Notes under the pieces: model-generated
Seen by the model: only the letters and a program-made list of their open reading frames with translations
The model's database searches: none
Told to the model about the DNA's origin: nothing
Part shown: positions 1 to 7,069 of the stretch, piece by piece
Layout of the letters: each line of letters begins with the position of its first letter
How positions within the stretch are numbered: the first letter of the stretch is position 1
Program-made: the position numbers and the translations under genes
Assembly: GCA_030432015.1 (NCBI GenBank)
Contig: JAUIHJ010000151.1
Location: forward strand, 1 to 12,583
Direction of reading: 5' to 3'
Length of the DNA stretch: 12,583 nucleotides
Source: a bacterium
GTDB taxonomy: Bacteria > Planctomycetota > Planctomycetia > Pirellulales > Pirellulaceae

Positions 1-2207
1 CCCGTAATCTCAATATCGATCGTCCGCCCTGCCGTCAGGCCGCGCTCAAATAAGCTCGACTGACTCGCGACCACGATCGCTCCGGGAAGTTTGGTGCGCA
101 GGCTGAACATCAACGGCACCAGTTCGCCGGCGCGAAGCGGATCGGCGGCCCGCAAACCGACAAAAACCTGCCGTCCTCGAGCGACATAGAAGAAATCTCC
201 GATCACCGGAAACGGTAGATCGTCGGCCGCCGCTTGATCGGGATCGACATCCCAGTAGGGCCGCAGTTCCTCTTCTACGGTCTGTCCAATCTGCATCAGT
301 TCGTTCAGGTTGTATCCCGGCGGCGGCAGAATCAGACCGAACACCAGGTTGCGATTCCCGGTCGGCAAGTATTCGACTTTGGGCCAGAACAGGTAGCTGG
401 TCAACGCCGCGCCGCCAATCAACAGCAGCACCAGCGTCAATCGTCGCCAGAGCCCTAATTGAATCCAACGGTTAACCCCGACCACCCAGTCGACAAACCA
501 GTTCGCGAACCCGTCGACCGACGCCCGCCCTGTCGGGCGCTGTTGCGAAGACCGGCGGCGTTCCCCTTTCAGAAGCCGGGCGGCCGCGGTCGGGATGACG
601 GTCACACTGACCAGCAACGAGAGCCCCACCGCCGCGCTAATCGCCAATGCGATGTCACGAAACAGTTGCCCAGCCTCTTCCTGAATGAACAAGACCGGCA
701 GGAACACGGCCAGCGTCGTCAAGGTCGACGCCACCACCGCGCCCCAGACTTCTTTGGTACCTGCAACCGCCGCGGCAAACGGCGACTTCCCTTCCTGGTA
801 ATGGCGAAAGACGTTTTCCAGCACCACCACCGCATTGTCCACCAGCATTCCGACCGCAAAGGCGAGCCCGGCCAGGCTGATCACGTTGAGCGAACGGTTC
901 AAGCCGTGCAAGACCAGGAACGTCCCAATGATACTGGTGGGGATCGCCAGACCGATGACCAGCGTCGAGCGACCGCTGCGGAGGAACACCAAGAGTACGA
1001 TGACCGTCAGGATGCCCCCCACCAAAATATTCTGGTTGACCAGGCCGACAGACGAGTAGATGTATTCGGTCTCATCGTAGACCTGCGTCAACACCAGGTT
1101 TCGATCCTTGAGAATCGACGCATTCAGCCGGTCATTGGTCTCGCGCAGTCCGCGCATGACATCCAGGACGTTGGCGCCGGTTTCACGCTGTGCGTTGACC
1201 GCGATGTTCGATGCTCCAAAACGTCGGACGAACCCGTCAGGCTTCTTAAAACCGAGACGCACTTCGGCGACGTCGCGAACGTGCACCGGTGCCCCATCGT
1301 GAACGGCCAAGACAAGTTCCTCGACTTGTACCGGAGAACGGAACTGCCCGAGCGTCCGAACGACATAGCGTCGCTTGCCTTCCCAGAAATCCCCGGCCGA
1401 AGCGTCAATATTCTCGGCGCGCAGGACCCGCCGCACATCGGAGATCGTTAGTTGGCGCGAGGCCAGCTTTTGCGGATCGACGATGACTTGCAATTCCGGA
1501 TCCTGGCCGCCAAAGACATTCGAATTGGAGACGCCTGGCACGCGCTCGAACTGCGCTTCAAGGTGATCTTCGGCAAACTTACGGAGTGTCGGGACATCGA
1601 TTGGAGGAGGCAGCATGGCCGCCAGATCCGGATGTTGTTCCGCCAATCGACGTAGCCGCAAAGCGCCCAAACCCGGGTTCACCGCGTCGAGCACCGCCTG
1701 CATTTCATCGGCGATTTCGGAATGACTGTCGCGAAACGCTTCGAGAACAGAGCGGTCCGGCATCCGCGCGCTCAAGATAAACCAGGCAATCGGCCGGTCT
1801 GCGGAGTCCGCGGTGCTGATGACCGGCTCGTCGGCATCCTCAGGATATTCAGGCACCTGCTGAAGGCGGCTGTTGACTTTCAGCAACGCCTTTTCCATAT
1901 TCGTCCCGACGTTGAATTCGAGCGTAATCTGTCCGCTGGAATCCATGCACTCAGAATTCATCTTCGTGACGCCTTCGACACTCTGCAGCTGTTCCTCCTG
2001 CTCCTGGATGATCTCCCGCTCGATCTCCTGGGGGCTTGCCCCCGGCCAACGTGTCTGAATCGAGATCGTGGGAATCTGAACTTCCGGGGTCAATTGCATC
2101 GGCATCCGCAACAGCGCGATCACGCCAAACAACGCGACAATCAGCACGCCGACGGACACTTTCACCGGGTTGCGAACAAAGGCTTCGATGGGATGCACGG
2201 GGTCCAC
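1..2207 (-). CDS. RND-family efflux pump, inner-membrane permease subunit (3' end outside window)
   Basis: This is the proton-driven inner-membrane pump of a tripartite efflux system. About 735 N-terminal residues are visible, where the family usually has about 1,020-1,100. The translation opens VDPVHPIEAFVRNPVKVSVG, followed by TM1 (about residues 16-34) and the porter segment with TRWPGASPQEIE near 52-63. A TM2-TM5 block starts near residue 390. TM4 reads AVGMLVDNAVVVLENV, with Asp457 followed by Asn, so only one of the two adjacent Asp residues of AcrB-type pumps is present. About 50 residues (roughly 155-207) look inserted in the first porter domain relative to AcrB. The start is GTG at 2207, directly after an in-frame TAG; a second GTG at 2198 (HPIEAF) is equally possible, and neither has a clear Shine-Dalgarno. 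The gene follows the adaptor gene in the same direction. The substrate cannot be read from sequence; the single-Asp helix also resembles metal pumps, but overall it looks like a multidrug/HAE1-like member. Confidence 0.93.
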   Translation of the reverse strand, partial: MDPVHPIEAFVRNPVKVSVGVLIVALFGVIALLRMPMQLTPEVQIPTISIQTRWPGASPQEIEREIIQEQEEQLQSVEGVTKMNSECMDSSGQITLEFNVGTNMEKALLKVNSRLQQVPEYPEDADEPVISTADSADRPIAWFILSARMPDRSVLEAFRDSHSEIADEMQAVLDAVNPGLGALRLRRLAEQHPDLAAMLPPPIDVPTLRKFAEDHLEAQFERVPGVSNSNVFGGQDPELQVIVDPQKLASRQLTISDVRRVLRAENIDASAGDFWEGKRRYVVRTLGQFRSPVQVEELVLAVHDGAPVHVRDVAEVRLGFKKPDGFVRRFGASNIAVNAQRETGANVLDVMRGLRETNDRLNASILKDRNLVLTQVYDETEYIYSSVGLVNQNILVGGILTVIVLLVFLRSGRSTLVIGLAIPTSIIGTFLVLHGLNRSLNVISLAGLAFAVGMLVDNAVVVLENVFRHYQEGKSPFAAAVAGTKEVWGAVVASTLTTLAVFLPVLFIQEEAGQLFRDIALAISAAVGLSLLVSVTVIPTAAARLLKGERRRSSQQRPTGRASVDGFANWFVDWVVGVNRWIQLGLWRRLTLVLLLIGGAALTSYLFWPKVEYLPTGNRNLVFGLILPPPGYNLNELMQIGQTVEEELRPYWDVDPDQAAADDLPFPVIGDFFYVARGRQVFVGLRAADPLRAGELVPLMFSLRTKLPGAIVVASQSSLFERGLTAGRTIDIEIT

Positions 2208-2213
2208 CTAAGG
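2202..2213 (-). repeat. 12-bp direct repeat, copy 2 (at pump start codon)
   Basis: This is the second perfect copy of CCTTAGGTGGAC in minus-strand sense. It contains an in-frame TAG followed immediately by the GTG start codon of the RND pump and its second codon. Fusing the two copies would make the adaptor stop and the pump start directly adjacent (TAG GTG), as in a translationally coupled operon. Confidence 0.9.
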
Positions 2214-2411
2214 GTTGGAGGTGTGAAGTTGTGCGTTTCCGTGACTTGGCGGGACTGGTGCGATGCGACCCAAGGGGCGTTCGATGAAAACGTATCCGAG
2301 GCTTTCGAAGTTGTCGTCGGCAGACAGTGCAGGTCGACGGACTGGCGAGTAGGCAGGGGGCAGGAAACGGTTGTCGGGCAGGGCTTCACATCACGGCGTA
2401 GTGCTGTCCAC
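2208..2411 (-). other. Intergenic segment between adaptor and pump genes, bounded by a 12-bp direct repeat
   Basis: This 204-bp spacer separates two genes that are normally adjacent. I found no credible ORF, no clear promoter and no strong hairpin in it. It is bounded by two perfect copies of CCTTAGGTGGAC (minus-strand sense). One spans the adaptor stop codon and the other spans the pump's GTG start. A 7-bp inverted pair (TGTGAAG 2222-2228, CTTCACA 2384-2390) lies inside but is too short and too asymmetric to call terminal repeats. Confidence 0.6.
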
Positions 2412-2417
2412 CTAAGG
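2406..2417 (-). repeat. 12-bp direct repeat, copy 1 (at adaptor stop codon)
   Basis: In minus-strand sense it reads CCTTAGGTGGAC and contains the TAG stop of the adaptor gene. The identical 12-mer recurs exactly 204 bp further along at 2202-2213. After the stop, this copy continues as GTG GAC and then stops after six codons, like a stub of the pump's start. Confidence 0.9.
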
Positions 2418-3701
2418 CGAACTGATTCGTTCATACGGCACGATCTCGACAGGCTGTTGATTGCGGAGTCGCTCATTGCCGCGCGTCGCCACCGATTGAC
2501 CTTCGCGGAGCGAATTGGTGCGGTCAAGGACTTGAATCCGCGAGCCGGTCGCAACGCCAATCTCCACCGGCACGACGCGGGCCACTGCCTGGTTCGTGGC
2601 GGCATCATTCTCGATAACGACAATCGTGGCCGAGCGTCCATTGAGCACCAGGGCGTCCTTGGGCACCATCAGCGCGATCTGTTCTTCGCCAACGCCGATC
2701 GTCACGTTGCCCAACATGCCAGCCTTCAAGATGTGCTCGCCTGCTTGTTGCGGGTTGGCCAGGCGGAGAATGACCGGAAACGTCCGTGATCGCCGATCGG
2801 CCAAGGGGACGATCCGCGCCACCTTGCCGACAATAATCGACTCCGCGTTGGACTCCAATCGCACTTGTGCTTCGTCTCCAACGTGCACGTTGCTGATATA
2901 CGTTTCGGGAACGGCCACGCGAATCTCAATGGGATCGAGTTGCACGACATCGGCCACGGGGTCGCCGCGTGAGACCCAGGCGCCCACTTCCGTGTGCTTG
3001 GCGGTCACGTACCCGTTAAACGGAGCGCGGATCGTATACTTCTTGCGGACGTCCTCCAGGTGATTAACCGCCTCCTGCGCAACCAGCATCCGAGCCCGCG
3101 CCTGTTCGATCGTCTCGATTCGCGGGCCCTTGACCGCGAGTTGGTAGGCGGCTTTCGCCTCCAATTGTCGTTGCTCGGCAGACAGGAACAGCGACTCCGC
3201 TTGCTCGACCTCTTCCTGCGACGACGAATTTGCCAAACGCAGCGACTTCACGCGTTCAAATCGCGTTCCCGCGAATTTCATGAGCGCGGACGCGGCTCGG
3301 AAGCGAGCCTCAGCCTGTTCGATTTCCTCCGGTCTGGAGCCGGCTTCCGCCTCGGCGAGTTCCTGCTGCCGCAACGCTAACTCGGCACGTGCCGCGGCGA
3401 TTTCGATGGAAATCGTGCCGATCCGTAGCTGTGCGATCGGCTGCCCCACCGGCGCGGTTCCGTCGCCTGTCGGCTGGATCGTGACCGGATCGCCGTCATT
3501 GACGTAAACCTCAATAACACGACCATCGACAGCACTGCCAATCACGCTGTGCCGCGAGGGCGCGACCGCTCCGACAAACGATTGCCCTGCGGAAACCGTC
3601 TGTTTGGTGATCGGACTGACCGCAACTGCCGCGTTCTCCTGTGCCCACACCTCGCCAACCAGGCCACAAATGGACACAATGACGCAGAGTTGAAGCTTCA
3701 T
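2412..3701 (-). CDS. Efflux periplasmic adaptor subunit (HlyD/membrane fusion protein family)
   Basis: This 429-residue protein should link the RND pump to an outer-membrane channel. An N-terminal Sec signal peptide (MKLQLCVIVSICGLVGEVWA, likely cut before QEN) lacks a lipobox cysteine, so it is probably a soluble or peripheral periplasmic protein. One lipoyl half-motif lies near 54-72 (VIGSAVDGRVIEVYVNDGD). A long helical hairpin spans about 97-222 and is rich in Ala, Glu and Gln. The second lipoyl half is near 223-250 (YTIRAPFNGYVTAKHTEVG). Beta-barrel and membrane-proximal domains follow to the C-terminus. The ATG at 3701 is chosen over an upstream in-frame start at 3740 because AAGGA sits 7 nt before it and the signal peptide begins there. 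It precedes the RND pump gene, and the pair is surely one transport system; the matching outer-membrane factor is not in the window. Confidence 0.93.
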   Translation of the reverse strand: MKLQLCVIVSICGLVGEVWAQENAAVAVSPITKQTVSAGQSFVGAVAPSRHSVIGSAVDGRVIEVYVNDGDPVTIQPTGDGTAPVGQPIAQLRIGTISIEIAAARAELALRQQELAEAEAGSRPEEIEQAEARFRAASALMKFAGTRFERVKSLRLANSSSQEEVEQAESLFLSAEQRQLEAKAAYQLAVKGPRIETIEQARARMLVAQEAVNHLEDVRKKYTIRAPFNGYVTAKHTEVGAWVSRGDPVADVVQLDPIEIRVAVPETYISNVHVGDEAQVRLESNAESIIVGKVARIVPLADRRSRTFPVILRLANPQQAGEHILKAGMLGNVTIGVGEEQIALMVPKDALVLNGRSATIVVIENDAATNQAVARVVPVEIGVATGSRIQVLDRTNSLREGQSVATRGNERLRNQQPVEIVPYERISSP

Positions 3702-3764
3702 TGTGAATTCCTTCGGAAACAGACGTTGGTCGATGGCCAACTTTTACACCATAACACGGACTCC

Positions 3765-3793
3765 ACAATAGATCCGCCCGGACCTAGGGTCAA
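3765..3793 (-). promoter_or_regulatory. Predicted sigma-70-like promoter of the efflux operon
   Basis: In minus-strand sense there is a TTGACC -35 (3793-3788), a 17-bp spacer and a TATTGT -10 (3770-3765). Transcription would start near 3758, giving a leader of about 57 nt before the adaptor ATG. The spacing is ideal and the -35 matches five of six consensus bases; the -10 matches four of six. The call rests on motif match only. Confidence 0.45.
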
Positions 3794-3806
3794 GCAACCG
3801 CCCGGA
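3774..3806. repeat. Pair of 9-bp direct repeats overlapping the efflux promoter
   Basis: CCGCCCGGA occurs at 3774-3782, inside the promoter spacer, and again at 3798-3806, just upstream of the -35 box; the copies are 24 bp apart. GATCCG at 3771-3776 and CGGATC at 3803-3808 also form a wider inverted pair. The placement suits a repressor or activator site, but no regulator gene is visible nearby. Confidence 0.4.
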
Positions 3807-3833
3807 TCTGTTGGCCCTGGAACGACGCCCATT

Positions 3834-4616
3834 ATGATCGAAACGATTCAAGGCCATCTGTATGATTTTCCACGCTATTATGACTTGGTCTTTGGGTCAG
3901 ACTGGAAGGCCGAACTCGATTTTCTCGAGGCAGCTTTCGAGAAACACTCACGTCGTCGTGTGCGTACCGCCTTCGAGCCGGCCTGCGGTACCGGGCGCCT
4001 GATGTTCCGTTTGGCCAAGTCCGGATACAAGGTTTCTGGACTCGATCTGAACGAGCGGGCCGTTGCGTATTGCAACGAACGGCTCCAACGTCATGGTTTT
4101 CGGCCCACAGCATTTGTCGCCGACATGTCCAAGTTTCAAATTCCCAAACGCGTCGATGCTGCCTTCAATATGATCAACAGCTTTCGGCATCTGTTAGATC
4201 AGCGGACCGCCAAGGCCCATTTGCAGTGTGTTGCCGAATGCCTGCAACCGGGCGGGCTGTATCTGTTGGGACTGCATCTCACCCCAACGGCAACCCAACC
4301 CCTGGACGAAGAATCGTGGTCCGCGCAACGCGGGAACCTGTGCGTCAATACGCGGTTGTGGTCAACCAGCCGCGACCTGAAGAACCGCGAAGAATGTTGC
4401 CAAATGACCTTCGACGTCTACACGCCGACGCGGAGTTTTCGGATCGAGGATACGGTCATCTTTCGTACCTACACCCGCCGGCAGATACTGAGCCTGCTCC
4501 GCGGGATTGAAGGTCTGTCGATCGAGGCCACCTACGATTTTTCGTACGATGTCGACACCCCAATCAACGTCGACGATGCAACCGAAGATGTCGTCTTCGT
4601 TCTGCGTAAGGAATAA
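3834..4616 (+). CDS. Class I SAM-dependent methyltransferase
   Basis: This 260-residue protein is a probable cytoplasmic methyltransferase of unknown substrate. It opens with a DFPRYYDLVF segment (11-20), common at the start of small Rossmann methyltransferases. The SAM-binding motif I is FEPACGTGR (47-55), followed by the acidic motif II residue in GLDLN (Asp71) and a VADMSKF segment (96-101) at the motif III position. FNMINSFRHL (111-120) and LQPGGLYLLGLHL (137-149) fit motifs IV and post-IV. A second half of beta-strands (to residue 260) completes the fold, so it appears intact. The ATG at 3834 is chosen because the domain begins there; the reading frame is open further upstream, but that would overlap the efflux promoter and adaptor gene. 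No Shine-Dalgarno is evident. It diverges from the efflux operon and converges on the acylase, with 25 bp between stop codons; neither arrangement identifies its substrate. Confidence 0.88.
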   Translation: MIETIQGHLYDFPRYYDLVFGSDWKAELDFLEAAFEKHSRRRVRTAFEPACGTGRLMFRLAKSGYKVSGLDLNERAVAYCNERLQRHGFRPTAFVADMSKFQIPKRVDAAFNMINSFRHLLDQRTAKAHLQCVAECLQPGGLYLLGLHLTPTATQPLDEESWSAQRGNLCVNTRLWSTSRDLKNREECCQMTFDVYTPTRSFRIEDTVIFRTYTRRQILSLLRGIEGLSIEATYDFSYDVDTPINVDDATEDVVFVLRKE

Positions 4617-4641
4617 TGCGACCGGAAAGAAGAGATGCCGG

Positions 4642-6843
4642 CTAGTCCGTCGCGCTCAGTCGTTTGTATTCACCGGCAAACCACCTTGCGACATCGATCT
4701 TGTACAGCCGCGAGAAACGGCTTTCACTGGGACCGCCGGGGAGGTTCGTCCAGGCTTCGTCGGACCCCATGTCGGTCACGAAATGGTACGAGGGTGCGAA
4801 CGTCTGCTCGCGTCGCGCCGTCTTCAACACGTGCCCTTGAAACAGCGTGGCATGATTGCCGGGCATCGGATAACGGCGGCTGTTAAAGCCCAAGATACGG
4901 CCGGCGGTGTGGCTACCAAAAAAGCGGTCCGTGAAATGGAACGAATTTAGTTCCGACCAAGGTTGGTCGGGCTCTTGCATTGCACGCTCGGCGGCCCTGC
5001 GAATCAACTCGCCTTTGTCGCGCCCGTGCCAACAGACCGCGTCATCCCGCTGCAAGACTCGATCCGCCGCCCGCATGATCATCATCGAATAGCCGACGCG
5101 TGTGCAGACATAGACCACACGTCGCCAGCCGATTCCCTGTTCGTGCCCTAAGACCTCGTACAGCACGTTGACATACAATCGATGGAAGAGCGTCGCCTCG
5201 TGGCTGCCGGGATCATACCGGCAATCCCATTGGCTCAGCCGTTCCCGCATCGGGCCGTCGGGTAGATGCGGCAGAAACACTTTGAGGAGGTCCTGGGCTT
5301 GTAAACTCAGCACATCGTATTGGAGCGACTTCATATCCTCCAACGTAGCGTTGGGCAACTCGACCAGACATTCATCGATCCGCCGCTTCCGGTAGCCGGG
5401 GAGCAACTGCGTCACTAACGGCGGCAGGTCCGGGACGTTCCTCTCCTCATTGGCGGTCGCAACGAATCCTTCCGGAGGGTCGTAAACGCTGGGCAGTTTT
5501 TCGAGCGGAACGAATCCTTGCCAATGGTTTGCCGGATCCCAGGCAGGGATCGGCGCCAAACCAATTTGCCCGCCGCCGCGTTGCGGAAACCGGCCGCACG
5601 ATTGCATGCCGATGTGCCCCTCCTGGTCGGCGAAGACCCAGCATAACGTCGGCTGCGCGCAGCGGGAGGCGGCTTGCATGGCGTCTTGTGTGTTTTCCGC
5701 GCCGACGACGTCTAGCCAGGCGCCGATCGCGGCCGCCCCGTGCCCGACTTGATTCCCCGTCCAGGCGATCGACAGGTGGTACCCTTCGCCCAGGGCGTCA
5801 GGATCGGTATCGAGCGTGCCTTGGTCATTTTCGTAGACGCGGAGGGTTTCGAGTGGAGCGCCTTTGGAAACGATCGATTCGTCGCGACTGGCAAAGTCGA
5901 ACCACGTTGTGTCACGTCGATACTGCCACCCCGACTCCGCTCGCCGACAATCTTCGATAAAGTAATCGATCGTGTCACCCTTCATATACGTGACGCCCCA
6001 GGCCAACCGGTCGGTCCGCGCGACGGCGAACAGTGGACATCCTGGCAACGACGCACCCATCAGGTAGCCTTCGTCCCATTTCAGGACCGCCTCGTACCAG
6101 ATGCCCGGCAGACGATTGATCTCCAGGTGCGGATCGGCGGCCAGCAGTGCCGCACCAGTTGCGCTCCGCTCGGGGCTGATCGCCCAGGCATTGCTGCCCG
6201 CCAGGCGAGGCAGGTCGGCGAGCAGTTCCAGGGCGTTGTCGGACATTTGGTTCGACATCTTGATCTGCCGGAGCAAGTCAAAATCGACGTTGTCATAGCG
6301 GGGCGCCAGCAGTTCGCGAATCGTATCCGCGTTCGCGCCCGCGTGAACCAAATCGATCACCAGGCGCTCATTTTGCATCTGGCTGATCGCCAGGCCCCCA
6401 AAGCTCAGCAGCTTGCCGATCAGCAGCACCGCCACGGGGTCCCACGGCTGTGGCTGGTAGCCGGTGGCCCACATGGGCAAGGATCGGCCCGTATTGGCGA
6501 GACCATCGGTCACCCCATCGCAATAGGTCGTGATCTGCTCGGCGACCCGCTCGTCCAGCAGGCCGACTTCGCGTTCCAGATTCAGATGCAGCCCGACGCG
6601 GCGAAAAAAGCGGTCGGTCTCCAGCAACTCGGGCGTACCGGCAATCTCTTCGGCACCACGGCCATTGGCTAAACTTCGTGAGAAGAGGAGTTGGGTTCCT
6701 CGATCGGTTGCGTGCATGTAACCCAAGCCATACAACGCACCAAGCCAGGTGGCAGCTTCGACGTGCGGCACGCCGTGTTGATCGCGCCCCGCAGTAAAGG
6801 GCAGACGCGTTGCGGGTAAGGGGATTGCCTTCATGGCCATCAT
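4642..6843 (-). CDS. Penicillin acylase family protein (Ntn hydrolase), possibly cytoplasmic
   Basis: This is a 733-residue amide hydrolase precursor expected to self-cleave into alpha (about 216 residues) and beta (about 517) chains. The N-terminal RDQHGVPHVEA (20-30) and GLGYMHATDRGTQ (40-52) are family hallmarks. The cleavage site and nucleophile are in LAGSNAWAIS, with Ser217 as beta residue 1. His239 in ADPHL falls at beta position 23, as in AHL and cephalosporin acylases, and Asn465 in VATANEERN falls near beta 249, matching the oxyanion Asn. A C-terminal NLPGGPSESRFSRLY motif is also typical. No signal peptide is seen, although most characterised members are periplasmic. Start choice is uncertain: ATGs at 6843, 6840 and 6834 are close together, and an in-frame TTG at 6882 would overlap a likely promoter. 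The substrate (acyl-homoserine lactone, beta-lactam or another N-acyl compound) cannot be decided. It diverges from a sugar-type ABC importer. Confidence 0.9.
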   Translation of the reverse strand: MMAMKAIPLPATRLPFTAGRDQHGVPHVEAATWLGALYGLGYMHATDRGTQLLFSRSLANGRGAEEIAGTPELLETDRFFRRVGLHLNLEREVGLLDERVAEQITTYCDGVTDGLANTGRSLPMWATGYQPQPWDPVAVLLIGKLLSFGGLAISQMQNERLVIDLVHAGANADTIRELLAPRYDNVDFDLLRQIKMSNQMSDNALELLADLPRLAGSNAWAISPERSATGAALLAADPHLEINRLPGIWYEAVLKWDEGYLMGASLPGCPLFAVARTDRLAWGVTYMKGDTIDYFIEDCRRAESGWQYRRDTTWFDFASRDESIVSKGAPLETLRVYENDQGTLDTDPDALGEGYHLSIAWTGNQVGHGAAAIGAWLDVVGAENTQDAMQAASRCAQPTLCWVFADQEGHIGMQSCGRFPQRGGGQIGLAPIPAWDPANHWQGFVPLEKLPSVYDPPEGFVATANEERNVPDLPPLVTQLLPGYRKRRIDECLVELPNATLEDMKSLQYDVLSLQAQDLLKVFLPHLPDGPMRERLSQWDCRYDPGSHEATLFHRLYVNVLYEVLGHEQGIGWRRVVYVCTRVGYSMMIMRAADRVLQRDDAVCWHGRDKGELIRRAAERAMQEPDQPWSELNSFHFTDRFFGSHTAGRILGFNSRRYPMPGNHATLFQGHVLKTARREQTFAPSYHFVTDMGSDEAWTNLPGGPSESRFSRLYKIDVARWFAGEYKRLSATD

Positions 6844-6868
6844 CCAGGGTGGAGGTCGAGCTCCTGAA

Positions 6869-6877
6869 ATTGTAGCA
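6869..6877 (-). promoter_or_regulatory. Possible extended -10 promoter element of the acylase gene
   Basis: In minus-strand sense the sequence reads TGCTACAAT, an extended -10 (TGn plus a 5/6 TATAAT match), about 26 nt before the first ATG at 6843. No good -35 lies 17 bp upstream. If used, it rules out the in-frame TTG at 6882 as a start. An alternative upstream pair (TTGATC, 17-bp spacer, AATAAC) also exists near 6908-6936, so the assignment is tentative. Confidence 0.3.
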
Positions 6878-6899
6878 TGCAAATCCTGAGATGATCCGA

Positions 6900-6920
6900 A
6901 GTCGTTATTTTGAAACGACT
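6900..6920. promoter_or_regulatory. Inverted repeat in the acylase/ABC divergent region
   Basis: AGTCGTT (6900-6906) and AACGACT (6914-6920) form a perfect 7-bp inverted repeat around a 7-nt AT-rich centre. It lies upstream of the acylase, between the two divergent genes. It could be a regulator site or a small hairpin; there is no U-tract, so it does not look like a terminator. Confidence 0.4.
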
Positions 6921-6924
6921 AATG

Positions 6925-6943
6925 GCGATCAAAAGCGATCAAA
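6925..6943. repeat. Ten-base-period tandem repeat (two copies)
   Basis: GCGATCAAA occurs at 6925-6933 and again at 6935-6943, a spacing of 10 bp, or about one helical turn. It sits 5 bp from the neighbouring inverted repeat. Two same-face half-sites beside an inverted repeat suggest protein binding rather than chance, but no binding protein can be named. Confidence 0.4.
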
Positions 6944-7018
6944 TGTAGGCCCTGCAACAGTTTGGCAAGTTGAACAGGGTGCGTTGACACTGGCAGGCTG
7001 GGACCGGCACTTCGATTG

Positions 7019-7032
7019 TGCCAGGCCTGGCA
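7019..7032. promoter_or_regulatory. 14-bp perfect palindrome upstream of the ABC operon (candidate operator)
   Basis: TGCCAGGCCTGGCA is a perfect 14-bp palindrome ending 37 bp before the first permease ATG. Size and position fit an operator for a one-component regulator of sugar transport genes. LacI-family sites usually centre on CG, while this one centres on GC, so the family is not assigned. A perfect TTGACA lies upstream at 6984-6989 without a matching -10. A degenerate sigma-54-like pair (CGGCAC 7005-7010, TTGTG 7016-7020) abuts it, but its key GC is GT. Confidence 0.4.
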
Positions 7033-7069
7033 ATTCTGACAGCAGACATTCCTGACCGGAGGCTCATCG

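Noticed and set aside
459..1451. Plus-strand open frame of 330 codons inside the pump gene
   Set aside because: It is antisense to conserved RND sequence and the translation is low-complexity and Arg/Gln/Asp-rich; it is a coding shadow.
2214..2405. Insertion element with terminal inverted repeats between adaptor and pump
   Set aside because: The only inverted pair is 7 bp and sits at unequal distances from the ends, and there is no transposase; only the flanking direct repeat is supported.
1722..2789. Plus-strand open frame of 355 codons across the pump/adaptor junction
   Set aside because: It is antisense to two clearly recognisable efflux genes, its translation is Arg/His/Asp-rich with no family features, and long antisense frames are expected at this GC content.
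3549..3833. N-terminal extension of the methyltransferase frame
   Set aside because: It overlaps the adaptor gene and its promoter on the other strand; the methyltransferase domain begins at the ATG at 3834.
4617..4641. Terminator between methyltransferase and acylase
   Set aside because: The 25-bp gap offers only a 4-bp CCGG/CCGG pairing without a T-tract.
5740..6672. Plus-strand open frame of 310 codons inside the acylase gene
   Set aside because: The opposite strand encodes the acylase catalytic core with Ser, His and Asn in place, so this frame is a shadow.
6844..6882. Upstream TTG start for the acylase at 6882
   Set aside because: It adds a 13-residue extension without family similarity, has no properly spaced Shine-Dalgarno, and would overlap the likely -10 element. 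ATG starts at 6843-6834 are preferred.
6984..6989. Perfect TTGACA as the -35 of an ABC operon promoter
   Set aside because: No acceptable -10 lies 16-19 bp downstream, so I note it but do not call a sigma-70 promoter.
7005..7020. Sigma-54-like CGGCAC-N5-TTGTG upstream of the ABC operon
   Set aside because: The essential GC of the -12 element is GT and the first base of the -24 is off; a chance match is likely.
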